Assembly: GCA_016711285.1 (NCBI GenBank)
Contig: JADJTG010000010.1
Coordinates: 62,001 to 126,000, forward strand
Length of the DNA: 64,000 bases
Origin: Sphingobacteriales bacterium
GTDB taxonomy: Bacteria; Bacteroidota; Bacteroidia; Chitinophagales; UBA2359
Direction: 5' to 3'
The position numbers and the translations under genes are program-made. This document shows, piece after piece, positions 44,078 to 54,699 of this stretch. The notes under the pieces are model-generated. The model did no database searches. It was not told the origin of the DNA and was given only the letters and a program-made list of their open reading frames with translations. How positions within the stretch are numbered: the stretch's first letter is position 1; each line of letters opens with the position of its first letter.

Positions 44078-45985
44078 TTATTTTTTACGCCAAGTCCATT
44101 TTTCTCGCTCGTTGACAACAACTTTTTGGGCATCATACAAATTACGCAATACTGTTATTACACGGTCTTTTTGTTTACAAGCGTTATATTGCAAAATAGC
44201 CTCCATGCTATATTCTCCCTGTTGCAAAAGTTGTTTTATTTCAGCTATAATTTGCTGCTCTTCGTCATTTTTAATAGTATTCCGCCGTTGCAAACACACA
44301 TCGCAAATACCGCAATCCGGCACATCAGCCTCGCCGAAATAAGCACTCAACTGGCGGCTACGACATAAATGATAAGTTGTTGCATAGTTTATTGCAGCTA
44401 TTATATTTTTATAACGTATATTTTTTCTTTTTTCTCTTTTTTCCTGCGAAATAACAATATCATTTGCCGGCAAACGCGGCGTTAAAAAAGTAAGTTGAGG
44501 CGCATCTTTTTGAGGTATATATACACCTATTTCATATTGTTGTAATTTTTCAAAAATAGGCTTTACTTCCTCTTTTTTATATGATAAATGATGTGCAATA
44601 AAACCCTCATTTACAGCAGCAAAATCCTCAAAAACACCTGCATAATTGCGCATCAAAAATTTCAAAAACACATCGTAACGCGGGTGGCGAAGCTGGAAAT
44701 CATAAAGAGCCTCGCGCGAGCAGGTGATTTTAAAACGCGGCGGTAGCCATACAGCATCGCTCAACAAAATATAACCTTCCTGTTCCAAAAGTTTCAGTGC
44801 GGCGGCGGTATTGACGGTTTTTAAATTATAAGTTTTACAAAACTCAAATATCTGAAAATCAAAATTTTGCAAAGCACCACTTCCCAGCGGTACGCGGCAA
44901 TAATTGCCCAAAGCCTGGTATAGCCGCCGTAATTCTTCTATATCCGGTTCTCCTTTTTGTAAAGATTCCCGAAGTCGCAGCAGGTCTGTTTTATCGTATA
45001 ACAGCACGGCGTATGCTTTTTTGCCGTCACGTCCGGCGCGTCCGGCTTCCTGATAATACTCTTCCAAACTTTCGGGCAAGTCCAAATGCACTACGGTACG
45101 CACATCGGGTTTATCAATGCCCATACCGAAGGCATTGGTACTCACCATCACACGGCAAGTATTTTGCAGCCACAGGTCTTGTTTTTGTGAACGTTGCGTA
45201 CTGCTCAGTCCTGCGTGATAAAAATCGGCAGCCACTCCTTTTTCATGCAGTTGGGCAGCGATAATTTCTGTTTTTTTGCGGCTACGAACGTACACAACGG
45301 AAGAACCATTAACATTTTGTAATATTTGAAGCATTTTTTGCATTTTATTATCTTCTTCAAACGCAGAATACGACAAATTAGAACGAGCAAACCCACCTGT
45401 AAATACATTGGGTTCTTGTAGTTTTAGGTAGGTGATAATATCTTCGCGCACTTGGGGAGTTGCTGATGCCGTAAGTGCCAAAATATTTAATTGCGGCAAT
45501 TTATTGCGCAGTTCGTGTATTTTTAAATACGCAGGACGAAAATCATAACCCCATTGCGAAATACAGTGTGCTTCATCAACTGCCAAAAAACTGAATTTCA
45601 TACGCGGCAAACGTGCCAAAAACATTTCGCTCTCCAAACGTTCGGGAGACACATAGAGCAGTTTCACATTTCCATAGATACAACGTTCTAAGGTATCATC
45701 AATTTCTTGCGGGTGCATACCGCTATACAAAGCTGCCGCACCAATGCCGCGCCGTTGAAGATTATATACTTGGTCTTTCATCAGCGCAATCAAGGGCGAA
45801 ACAACTAAGCACAGCCCTTCCATCGCCAAAGCAGGCACTTGAAAACATAAGGATTTTCCGCCACCCGTAGGCAGCAAGGCTAAAGTATCTCTCTGGTGTG
45901 TAAATACAGAATGAATAATAGACTCTTGCAAGGGGCGAAATACATCGTATCCCCAATAATGTCGCAAAATGTTATTTAGCGTCAT
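44078..45985 (-). CDS. recQ: ATP-dependent DNA helicase RecQ
   Basis: A 3'-5' DNA helicase of recombination and replication repair, 635 residues from the ATG at 45985. It begins NNILRHYWGYDVFRPLQE, then Walker A LLPTGGGKS (residues 40-45), DEAHCISQWGYDFR, and the helicase-C motif YYQEAGRAGRDG. The RecQ zinc-binding Cys set (last part CGICDVC) follows. After the zinc site only about 60 residues remain, so a full HRDC domain is not evident. ATG 46000 and a TTG at 46015 are alternative starts; the chosen one gives the family's usual N-terminus. Confidence 0.95.
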   Translation of the reverse strand: MTLNNILRHYWGYDVFRPLQESIIHSVFTHQRDTLALLPTGGGKSLCFQVPALAMEGLCLVVSPLIALMKDQVYNLQRRGIGAAALYSGMHPQEIDDTLERCIYGNVKLLYVSPERLESEMFLARLPRMKFSFLAVDEAHCISQWGYDFRPAYLKIHELRNKLPQLNILALTASATPQVREDIITYLKLQEPNVFTGGFARSNLSYSAFEEDNKMQKMLQILQNVNGSSVVYVRSRKKTEIIAAQLHEKGVAADFYHAGLSSTQRSQKQDLWLQNTCRVMVSTNAFGMGIDKPDVRTVVHLDLPESLEEYYQEAGRAGRDGKKAYAVLLYDKTDLLRLRESLQKGEPDIEELRRLYQALGNYCRVPLGSGALQNFDFQIFEFCKTYNLKTVNTAAALKLLEQEGYILLSDAVWLPPRFKITCSREALYDFQLRHPRYDVFLKFLMRNYAGVFEDFAAVNEGFIAHHLSYKKEEVKPIFEKLQQYEIGVYIPQKDAPQLTFLTPRLPANDIVISQEKREKRKNIRYKNIIAAINYATTYHLCRSRQLSAYFGEADVPDCGICDVCLQRRNTIKNDEEQQIIAEIKQLLQQGEYSMEAILQYNACKQKDRVITVLRNLYDAQKVVVNEREKWTWRKK

Positions 45986-46217
45986 TTCTTCCAAAAACAT
46001 TTTTGTTTTCGGCAAAGTAATATTATTTTTGATTTATTTTTATAAAAAAAGATATAGTTATTGTTTTTCAATCACTTTTATATAGTTATTTTTTATATTA
46101 TTTTAAATCAAACAGCGTCTTTTTGAAAAATTTCTGGTTCTGCCGTCAAATGCCTGTTTATAATTACACAGAAGTATTTTTTATATTACCTTAGATATAT
46201 TTACAAAATAAAAAACT

Positions 46218-49200
46218 ATGAACTGTAACAATTACTTTTTTAAAATGCTGTGTATCGGTTTGCTGTTGATAGGCGGCAAATTGCACGCACAGTTGGAATT
46301 GCAAAGTGGGGTATCCGGCGAAGAGTTGGCGCAGACTTTAGTGGGCGCGGGTGTATTGATTTCAAATATAGAACTCAATTGCCCTGATGGTGCTTCGGGC
46401 ACTTTTAACGGTACTTATACCAACCTGAATATTGATCAGGGGATTGTATTGTCCAGTGGTGCAATTAATGTGTTGGCAAGCCCCAATAATCAAGGCGGTG
46501 CTACTGGTCAAATTCCTCCCTCGCCCGGCGATCCCGATTTGGATATTATTTCGGGCGGCAACACCAATGATGCTTGCGTACTTGAATTTGACGTAATTCC
46601 TTATGGAGATACACTGCGTTTTAATTATGTATTCGGCTCGGAGGAGTATTTGGAATTTGTAGGCTCTTACAATGATGCCTTTGCTTTGCTGTTGAGCGGA
46701 GATAACCCCACGGGAGGAAATTATAATAATGTCAATATCGCCCTTGTTCCGAATACCAATACTCCTGTTACCATTAACAATGTAAATACAGACGTAAACA
46801 GCGAATATTATGTTGATAACGGTGATGGGACGAATCCGGGACCTAACAGCACCGTTCAGTTAGATGGTTTTACAGTTCCGCTCAAAGCAAAAGCAGCCGT
46901 TATTCCCTGCCAAACCTATCATTTAAAATTGGCAGTTGCCGATGCTTTGGATAATGTATTGGACTCTTCGGTATTTATAGAAGCCGAAAGTTTGGGCGTA
47001 CCGGTGGTGAGTGTATCTGCTACCACTACTTTTACCACCCTCAACGGCTACGACAATACGGTGGAAGGTTGTATTGATGGAATTATCACTTTTTCCCGCG
47101 AAGGAGATATTAGTTATCCGTTAACAGTTCCTTATGAACTTTCAGGAACGGCAACCAATGGTATAGATTATGCGGAGTTGAGTGGTCAGATTACCATTCC
47201 TGCCGGCGAAAGCAGCATTGAACTATATGTTGAAACACTCGAAGATAATACCAGTGAAGGCAATGAAATATTGAGCATTAGCGTAAGCAATGAAATTGCC
47301 TGCGCTGATTCTACCATTGTTCAAACTGCCGAATTGACCATAGAAGACCAGCTTCCTCTAACGGTTTCAGGAAATGTGACGATTAACTTGGGCGAAACCG
47401 CTACTCTGGCGGCGACGGGTGGCAGCGGCTCTTATAGTTGGACTCCCTCCAACTCCTTACTCGGAGCAAATACCGCCAACCCAACGGCTTTTCCTACCGA
47501 AACAACGACCTACACTGTTACGAGCAATTTGGGTACTTGTAACTACAGCCAACAAGTAACCGTAACAGTTATCAGCGAACAACCCTGTATTACACAAGTA
47601 GGTATGCTTGCCGCTTCGGGCAGCCCTGCCTGCTCTTGGGAAACCGTACAAGCTGCTGTAAGCGGACAAATATTAGATGATAATGATATGATTGTTTATT
47701 ATTTGCATAACAATCCCAACGGCGACCTCAATGCAAATGATTTGATGATATATAGTAACAATACTTCGGGTTCATTTTCGTTGGGTGCTGCCCCTGCCAA
47801 CAGCGAGCTTTATATTACAGCAGTAGCAGGCAATAACAACGGACAAGGCGGTGTGGACTTAAGCGATGAATGTCTGTCGGTAAGCAATACTGTAGCGGTT
47901 TATTTTATACAATACAATGCAGGGTGGCTCAATATTGAAGGCGGAAGTTGCAGCAATACAGTAACCGCTACTGCTCAGGGAACACAAGTGCCGCAAGGAG
48001 CAGTTTTGATGTATATTCTTCATAACAGCTACAACGGAAATATCAATATGGAAGGTTTTACAATATATGCAAGCAATAATAACGGAGCATTTGACAATAC
48101 GCAAATTCCCATTAATACAACTGCTTATATTACTGCTGTGGTGGGTGCTGCTGATGCAAACGGAAATGTAGTACTGACCGATGAATGTTTGGCATTTAGT
48201 AATACCGTTGCCGTTTTATTCTCTGAATATGCAGCCGGAACATTGAGTGTTGCTCCGAATCCGGCTTGTAGCAATGCTGCCATTATCGCCCAAACCACAG
48301 GTAGTATCGTTCCCGAAGGTGCGGCTTTGGTGTATGTATTGCACAATAGCCCCACAGGTGACACTGATATAGATGGTTTTACTATTTATACTTCCAGCAG
48401 CAACGGGCAATTCAACAGTTGGAATTTGCCGCCTAATACTACAGGTTATGTAACAGCTTTTGTAGGCGATAGTGATGGCAATGGCGGCATCAATTTCAAC
48501 TCGGCTTGTTTATCTGCCAGCAACACAACAGCTATTTCTTGGATAGCTCCCGCAATTGGTACTTTAAATCTTTCTACCTATTATGTATGTCAAGGCGATA
48601 CCATAACCACACAATTAAGCAGCAGCAATATTCCTGACGGCTACGAACTGACGTATGTAATGCACAACAGCTACAATGCTGACCTTTCAGCAGAAGATTT
48701 TACTATTTATGCCAGCAATACAACAGGTATGTTTTCACAACAAAATGCACCTGCCAATCAAAATGTATATATAACCGCTTTTGTAAGTCCTGTCGGTCAG
48801 TCGCTCGGCTCATCGGAGTGTGTTGCGGTGAGCAATACCGCCGGAGCAGTATTTTTAACTCCTATACAAATCGAAATTACAGCGTGGGAATGTGAGGAAA
48901 TCAGCGGACACGCTACGGCTACTTTTGTTATCAGTGGCGGTATAGCAAATTATGACAACAATGCCCTATTCAGTGTAGAAGGCGATTATAATAGTGAAGG
49001 ATTTACGGTAGCAGCGGGTATTCCTTTCAATGTCAATTATGTAGATGGAGATACTTATTTTATTAGTGTAAGCGATGAGTCTGCTTGCAGCAGCCAAATT
49101 TCCGGTGAAGTTATCTGTCAAAAATGTATCACTGAAGCAGGTAGTTTCCAAATGAGTCCGCAGATGATATGCGATGGCGGTGTTACCGTTGCTTTAAACA

Positions 49201-50245
49201 GCGGCGCACAATTACTCCAAAGTGATAAAAAAATATTTGTAATTCATACCCAAAACAACAATTCGCTCGGAACTGTTTTAGCTACGAACAGCACTGGCTC
49301 TTTCTCTTTTGAAAACCTCAATCCCGCTTTGCGTGCCTACAATCAGCCTTATTATTTGTCGGCAATTGCAGGACCCGCCGATGCCAACGGTAATATAATG
49401 ATGAACCACCCCTGCACAGATATTGCTTTGGGACCTGAAATCGTATTCTTGTTGCCGTTGAGTGCAGAAGTAGAAGAAGTATGCAACAGCGAAGAAGGCA
49501 CATACGATGTTATTCTTGTTGTAAATGGCGGCTTGCCCTCCTATCAAGGCAGTGGTAATTATGAAGCCTTCGGCTCGGTATCTGGAAGTTTTGCTCAAAT
49601 CATCACGCTCTTCGGACAGCGGTTTCAAGCGGTTATAATATTTTAATTTCTGACGGAGAATGCAGCATCACCGTCGCCAATGATGCCGTGACCTGTTTGC
49701 CGCCTACCGCTCTGGAATTGCTTCGTTTTGAAGGCAACATAGAAGAAAAAGGAAATCTTTTGATTTGGACAACTGCTCAAGAGATCAATCACAAACATTT
49801 TGAGTTGCAACGTTCTCAAGATGGAATCCACTTTGAAACTATTGCTATCATTCAAGGAAAAGGAAACAGCAGTAGTTTACAAGAGTATGAATATTTGGAT
49901 AAAAGTACAGAAAATGGAATAAATTATTATCGTTTATTAAGTATTTCTACCGAAAACGAACAAGCATATTCTCAAATTATTGCTTTGCAACGCAACAATT
50001 TAGTAGAAATTGTCCTTAGTCCTATTCCTGCCTCTGATTATATCAATATCAGCCTTACAACACCTATCTACGAACCTTGTGAAATAAATTTATATGATTT
50101 AACCGGACGAATTGTACTGAATACTCGATATTCTGCCACACAAACCCATCAACGTTTGGAATTATCAAATTTACCGCAAGGAATTTATACATTATGTTTA
50201 CAAAACAGTACATTTTTTGTCAAACGTATTTTAGTTATAGAGTAA
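46218..50245 (+). CDS. Choice-of-anchor L / Calx-beta surface protein with T9SS type A sorting tail, frameshifted
   Basis: A signal peptide ends near LHAQ. A choice-of-anchor L type domain follows (about residues 30-260; GIVLSSG, FNYVFGSEEYLEFV, NDAFALLLSG), then a Calx-beta domain (about 265-380), an Ig-like unit and five units of a 105-residue repeat. The first frame stops at 49646. The remaining part (YNILISDGECS, LIWTTAQEINHKHFELQRS, then the type A sorting domain with LYDLTGRIV and LPQGIYTL) is in the frame shifted by one base and ends at 50245. The two frames overlap between 49565 and 49643, so one base is lost there. Repaired length is about 1,340 residues. It is probably a T9SS-exported surface protein; function unknown. 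Confidence 0.85.
47586..49464 (+). repeat. Five copies of a 105-residue extracellular repeat
   Basis: Units share G-x-L near the start, a Cys, Y-V-LHNS--G, DGFTIYASN--G-F, a YITA-VG stretch with NG, and ECLAVSNT-AV at the end. Four are consecutive (about 47586-48861). The fifth (about 49125-49464) follows a different 85-residue insert. I do not recognise a named domain. Confidence 0.75.
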
Positions 50246-50270
50246 AGTTTATTAATCTATAATACCATAT

Positions 50271-50306
50271 AAAAAAAGGGCTGTCTTTTAGGCAGCCCTT
50301 TTTTTT
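50271..50306 (+). terminator. Rho-independent terminator
   Basis: GGGCTGTC (50278-50285) pairs with GGCAGCCC (50291-50298) over a 5-nt loop, flanked by A7 and T8. It ends the choice-of-anchor-L gene. Confidence 0.9.
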
Positions 50307-50455
50307 ATATATGTACATTTTAGTAAACAATATTTTTAATATTAAAGCCTCTTTAAGACAATCAAATTGAATTATAAAACCTCTTTTATTTTTTATTGAT
50401 AGAACAGATTTCATTTTTTTACATGTCTTGTCCGTTAATAGTCCCATTTTTTAAA

Positions 50456-50486
50456 ATTGGAATGAATTTTGGGGATATATATTTTG
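50456..50486 (+). promoter_or_regulatory. Possible promoter of giant gene 2
   Basis: ATTG, 19 bp and ATATTTTG approximate the -33/-7 consensus with one mismatch in the first element and two in the second. It lies about 75 bp before the ATG at 50562. The rest of the 255-bp gap from 50307 is AT-rich with nothing else recognisable. Confidence 0.35.
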
Positions 50487-50561
50487 CCATGAATATTGTA
50501 TAGTAAAAAAATAAAATTAAAATAAATTTTAATAACAAAGTTTTTCATTATTTAATGTAGT

Positions 50562-51782
50562 ATGAAACAATTAATTACCTTGATCACTATCGTACTGCTA
50601 AGTACGATGGGGTTTTATGGTGAACTACATGCCCAAGCTTCCTGCGCGATAGGCATTGTATCCGTAAAACCCACAAACTGTACTTTTACAGATCCGGGCA
50701 ATACTTATGACCTGATTGTAGAAGTAAATTACATCAATGGGCCCGGTGGTACTATTAATGTAGAAGTATTAGGTAATGTGTATCCTTTTACATCTAATGA
50801 CAGTGGCTTTGAAAGTTTTACCATTATGGGTATTCAACTTACAGGAGCAACCGATGTAGATGTAATGGCTTCATTTGCCAATGATGCTGTCTGCACAATT
50901 ACCAAAACCGCCGCCTATGACGAGTGTTCTCCCAGCAAAGTGGAATTTATTTGCCCGGGAGATACTGTTGATTTAGTTGCTCAAGCAGGATTAAGCAGCT
51001 ATCAATGGTATAAAGATGGAGTTGCTGTACCGTCTCCGGAAGGTACTTCGTCCACTCTAACAACCAGTGATATAGGTGAATACACCTACACAGCAAAAGA
51101 TGCCAGCGGCTGTGACATTAATTTATTTTGTCCGGCTATTTTGAAAGCATCTGATTCCTGTACTTTTGACTTGGCACTCTGTAAAGTCCTCGCTGCTCCG
51201 GCTCCTACTGCTGTGGCGGTAGGCGATTTGGTGACTTTCGACATCACCATCTCTAACCAAGGAGATTTAGATGCTGCCAATGTCTCTATCACCGATTATA
51301 TCCCTGCCGGTTTCTCCCTCGCAGATGCCGACTGGACCAGCGTTTCTGCTTCGCAGGCTTCTTTTGATGTTCCAGGTACTATCGCAGCAGGTACTGCTAT
51401 GACAGTACAGGTTACTTTGCAATTTGACGATGCAAATGCCATTGGCTCTTCTTCTGTCAACTTTGCTGAAATCTCTGCCGCTACCGATGCTAACGGAAAC
51501 CCTGTTACTGATGTGGACTCCACGCCTGACAGCACCAATGGTAACGATGCAGGGGTAACCCCGAGTCGCCTTCCGATGACAGCATCAATGGTGATGGTTC
51601 CGGTACGTCCGGTGACTCTGTTGCCGCTACCGACGAAGATGACCACGACCCAGCCCTCATTCCTGTCGTCACTACCTTTGACTTGGCACTCTCTAAATCT
51701 CTCGCTGCTCCGGCTCCTACTGCCGTGGCCGTCGGTGATTTGGTCACTTTCGACATCACCATCTCTAACCAAGGTGATTTAG
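50562..51782 (+). CDS. Giant T9SS surface protein 2, N-terminal part (frame broken at 51551-51554)
   Basis: A signal peptide (ending near GELHAQ) is followed by about 130 residues of unknown beta-rich domain. An Ig-like unit (VEFICPGDTVDLVAQAG, YQWYKDG) and the first DUF11 unit (ALCKVLAAPAPTAVAVGDLV) come next. The correct frame ends functionally at a G run (51551-51554) that has four Gs where every other copy of the unit has five; after it the frame encodes unrelated residues to a stop at 51782. The following repeats and the C-terminal CDS are the same gene, which would encode about 4,000 residues if repaired. Confidence 0.85.
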   Translation: MKQLITLITIVLLSTMGFYGELHAQASCAIGIVSVKPTNCTFTDPGNTYDLIVEVNYINGPGGTINVEVLGNVYPFTSNDSGFESFTIMGIQLTGATDVDVMASFANDAVCTITKTAAYDECSPSKVEFICPGDTVDLVAQAGLSSYQWYKDGVAVPSPEGTSSTLTTSDIGEYTYTAKDASGCDINLFCPAILKASDSCTFDLALCKVLAAPAPTAVAVGDLVTFDITISNQGDLDAANVSITDYIPAGFSLADADWTSVSASQASFDVPGTIAAGTAMTVQVTLQFDDANAIGSSSVNFAEISAATDANGNPVTDVDSTPDSTNGNDAGVTPSRLPMTASMVMVPVRPVTLLPLPTKMTTTQPSFLSSLPLTWHSLNLSLLRLLLPWPSVIWSLSTSPSLTKVI

Positions 51783-54699
51783 ATGCTGCCAATGTTACTA
51801 TCTCTGATTATATCCCTGCCGGCTTCTCGCTGGCTGATGCTGACTGGACTAGCGTTTCTGCTTCGCAGGCTTCTTTAGCTGTTCCAGGCATTATCGCAGC
51901 AGGTGCTACTATGACCGTACAAATCACTTTACAATATGATGCGATCGTGAGTAGTGCTGTCAACTTCGCTGAAATCTCTGCCGCTACCGATGCTAACGGA
52001 AACCCTGTTACTGATGTGGACTCCACACCTGACAGCACCAATGGTAACGATGCAGGGGGTAACCCCGAGTCGCCTTCCGATGACAGCATCAATGGTGATG
52101 GTTCCGGCACGTCCGGTGACTCTGTTGCCGCTACCGACGAAGATGACCACGACCCAGCCCTCATTCCGCTCGTAACTCCAGGTTTTGACTTGGCACTCTC
52201 TAAAGTCCTCGCTGCTCCGGCTCCTACTGCCGTGGCCGTCGGTGATTTGGTCACTTTCGACATCACCATCTCTAACCAAGGTGATTTAGATGCTGCCAAT
52301 GTTACTATCTCTGATTATATCCCTGCCGGCTTCTCGCTGGCTGATGCTGACTGGACTAGCGTTTCTTGCTTCGCAGGCTTCTTTAGCTGTTCCAGGTACT
52401 ATCGCAGCAGGTGCTACTATGACCGTACAAATCACTTTGCAATATGATGCTATCGTGACCAGTGCTGTCAACTTCGCTGAAATCTCTGCCGCTACCGATG
52501 CTAACGGAAACCCTGTTACTGATGTGGACTCCACACCTGACAGCACCAATGGTAACGATGCAGGGGGTAACCCCGAGTCGCCTTCCGATGACAGCATCAA
52601 TGGTGATGGTTCCGGTACGTCCGGTGACTCTGTTGCCGCTACCGACGAAGATGACCACGACCCTGCCCTCATTCCGCTCGTAACTCCAGGTTTTGACTTG
52701 GCACTCTCTAAATCTCTCGCTGCTCCGGCTCCTACTGCCGTGGCGGTCGGTGATTTGGTCACTTTCGACATCACCTCTAGCTAAAGGAGATTTAGATGCT
52801 GCCAATGTTACTATCACTGATTATATCCCTGCCGGCTTCTCGCTGGCTGATGCCGACTGGACCAGCGTTTCTGCTTCGCAGGCTTCTTTAGCTGTTCCAG
52901 GTACTATCGCAGCAGGTACTGCTATGACAGTACAGGTTACTTTGCAATTTGACGATGCAAATACCATTGGCTCTTCTTCTGTCAACTTTGCTGAAATCTC
53001 TGCCGCTACCGATGCTAACGGAAACCCTGTTACTGATGTGGACTCCACGCCTGACAGCACCAATGGTAACGATGCAGGGGGTAATCCCGAGTCGCCTTCC
53101 GATGACAGCATCAATGGTGATGGTTCCGGTACGTCCGGTGACTCTGTTGCCGCTACCGACGAAGATGACCACGACCCAGCCCTCATTCCTGTCGTCACTA
53201 CCTTTGACTTGGCACTCTCTAAATCTCTCGCTGCTCCGGCTCCTACTGCGACATCACCATCTCTAACCAAGGTGATTTAGATGCTGCCAATGTTACTATC
53301 TCTGATTATATCCCTGCCGGCTTCTCGCTGGCTGATGCTGACTGGACTAGCGTTTCTGCTTCGCAGGCTTCTTTAGCTGTTCCAGGTACTATCGCAGCAG
53401 GTGCTACTATGACCGTACAAATCACTTTGCAATATGATGCTATCGTGACCAGTGCTGTCAACTTCGCTGAAATCTCTGCCGCTACCGATGCTAACGGCAA
53501 CCCTGTTACTGATGTGGACTCCACGCCTGACAGCACCAATGGTAACGATGCAGGGGGTAATCCTGAGTCGCCTTCCGATGACAGCATCAATGGTGATGGT
53601 TCCAGGTACGTCGGTGACTCTGTTGCCGCTACCGACGAAGATGACCACGACCCAGCCCTCATTCCGCTCGTAACTCCAGGTTTTGACTTGGCACTCTCTA
53701 AATCTCTCGCTGCTCGGCTCCTACCGCCGTGCCGTCGGTGATTTGGTCACTTTCGACATCACCATCTCTAACCAAGGTGATTTAGATGCTGCCAATGTTA
53801 CTATCTCTGATTATATCCCTGCCGGCTTCTCGCTGGCTGATGCTGACTGGACTAGCGTTTCTGCTTCGCAGGCTTCTTTAGCTGTTCCAGGCATTATCGC
53901 AGCAGGTGCTACTATGACCGTACAAATCACTTTACAATATGATGCTATCGTGAGTAGTGCTGTCAACTTCGCTGAAATCTCTGCCGCTACCGATGCTAAC
54001 GGAAACCCTGTTACTGATGTGGACTCCACGCCTGACAGCACCAATGGTAACGACGCAGGGGGTAATCCCGAGTCGCCTTCCGATGACAGCATCAATGGTG
54101 ATGGTTCCGGTACGTCCGGTGACTCTATTGCCGCTACCGACGAAGATGACCACGACCCAGCCCTCATTCCGCTCGTAACTCCAGGTTTTGACTTGGCACT
54201 CTCTAAAGTCCTCGCTGCTCCGGCTCCTACTGCCGTGGCCGTCGGCGATTTGGTCACTTTCGACATCACCATCTCTAACCAAGGTGATTTAGATGCTGCC
54301 AATGTTACTATCACTGATTATATCCCTGCCGGTTTCTCGCTGGCTGATGCCGACTGGACTAGCGTTTCTGCTTCGCAGGCTTCTTTAGCTGTTCCAGGCA
54401 TTATCGCAGCAGGTACTGCTATGACAGTACAGGTTACTTTGCAATTTGACGATGCAAATGCCATTGGCTCTTCTTCTGTCAACTTTGCTGAAATCTCTGC
54501 CGCTACCGATGCTAACGGAAACCCTGTTACTGATGTGGACTCCACACCTGACAGCACCAATGGTAACGATGCAGGGGGTAATCCCGAGTCGCCTTCCGAT
54601 GACAGCATCAATGGTGATGGTTCCGGTACGTCCGGTGACTCTGTTGCCGCTACCGACGAAGATGACCACGACCCTGCGCTTATTCCCATACAACATCCA
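51165..54699 (+). repeat. Seven near-identical tandem DUF11 units with multiple frameshifts
   Basis: Units start at 51165, 51677, 52184, 52692, 53203, 53682 and 54187. Two types alternate: A (QFDDANAIGSSSVNF, 513 bp when intact) and B (QYDAIVSSAVNF, 507 bp), in the order A B B A B B A. Frame breaks: one G missing at 51551-51554, one T gained near 52365, a rearranged patch losing 2 bp near 52778-52790, a 28-bp deletion at 53249, a compensated pair near 53604-53612, and two single deletions near 53715-53733. Fragment ORFs at 51683-52447, 52290-52784, 52693-53280 and 53409-53741 are pieces of this one coding sequence. Confidence 0.9.

Noticed and set aside
51551..53735. Programmed ribosomal frameshifting in the repeat array
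   Set aside because: The shifts differ in sign, position and sequence between units, and no shared slippery site with a downstream structure is seen.
51165..54699. Tandem repeats as a possible CRISPR-like or satellite array
   Set aside because: Unit length is about 0.5 kb and the units are coding DUF11 domains.
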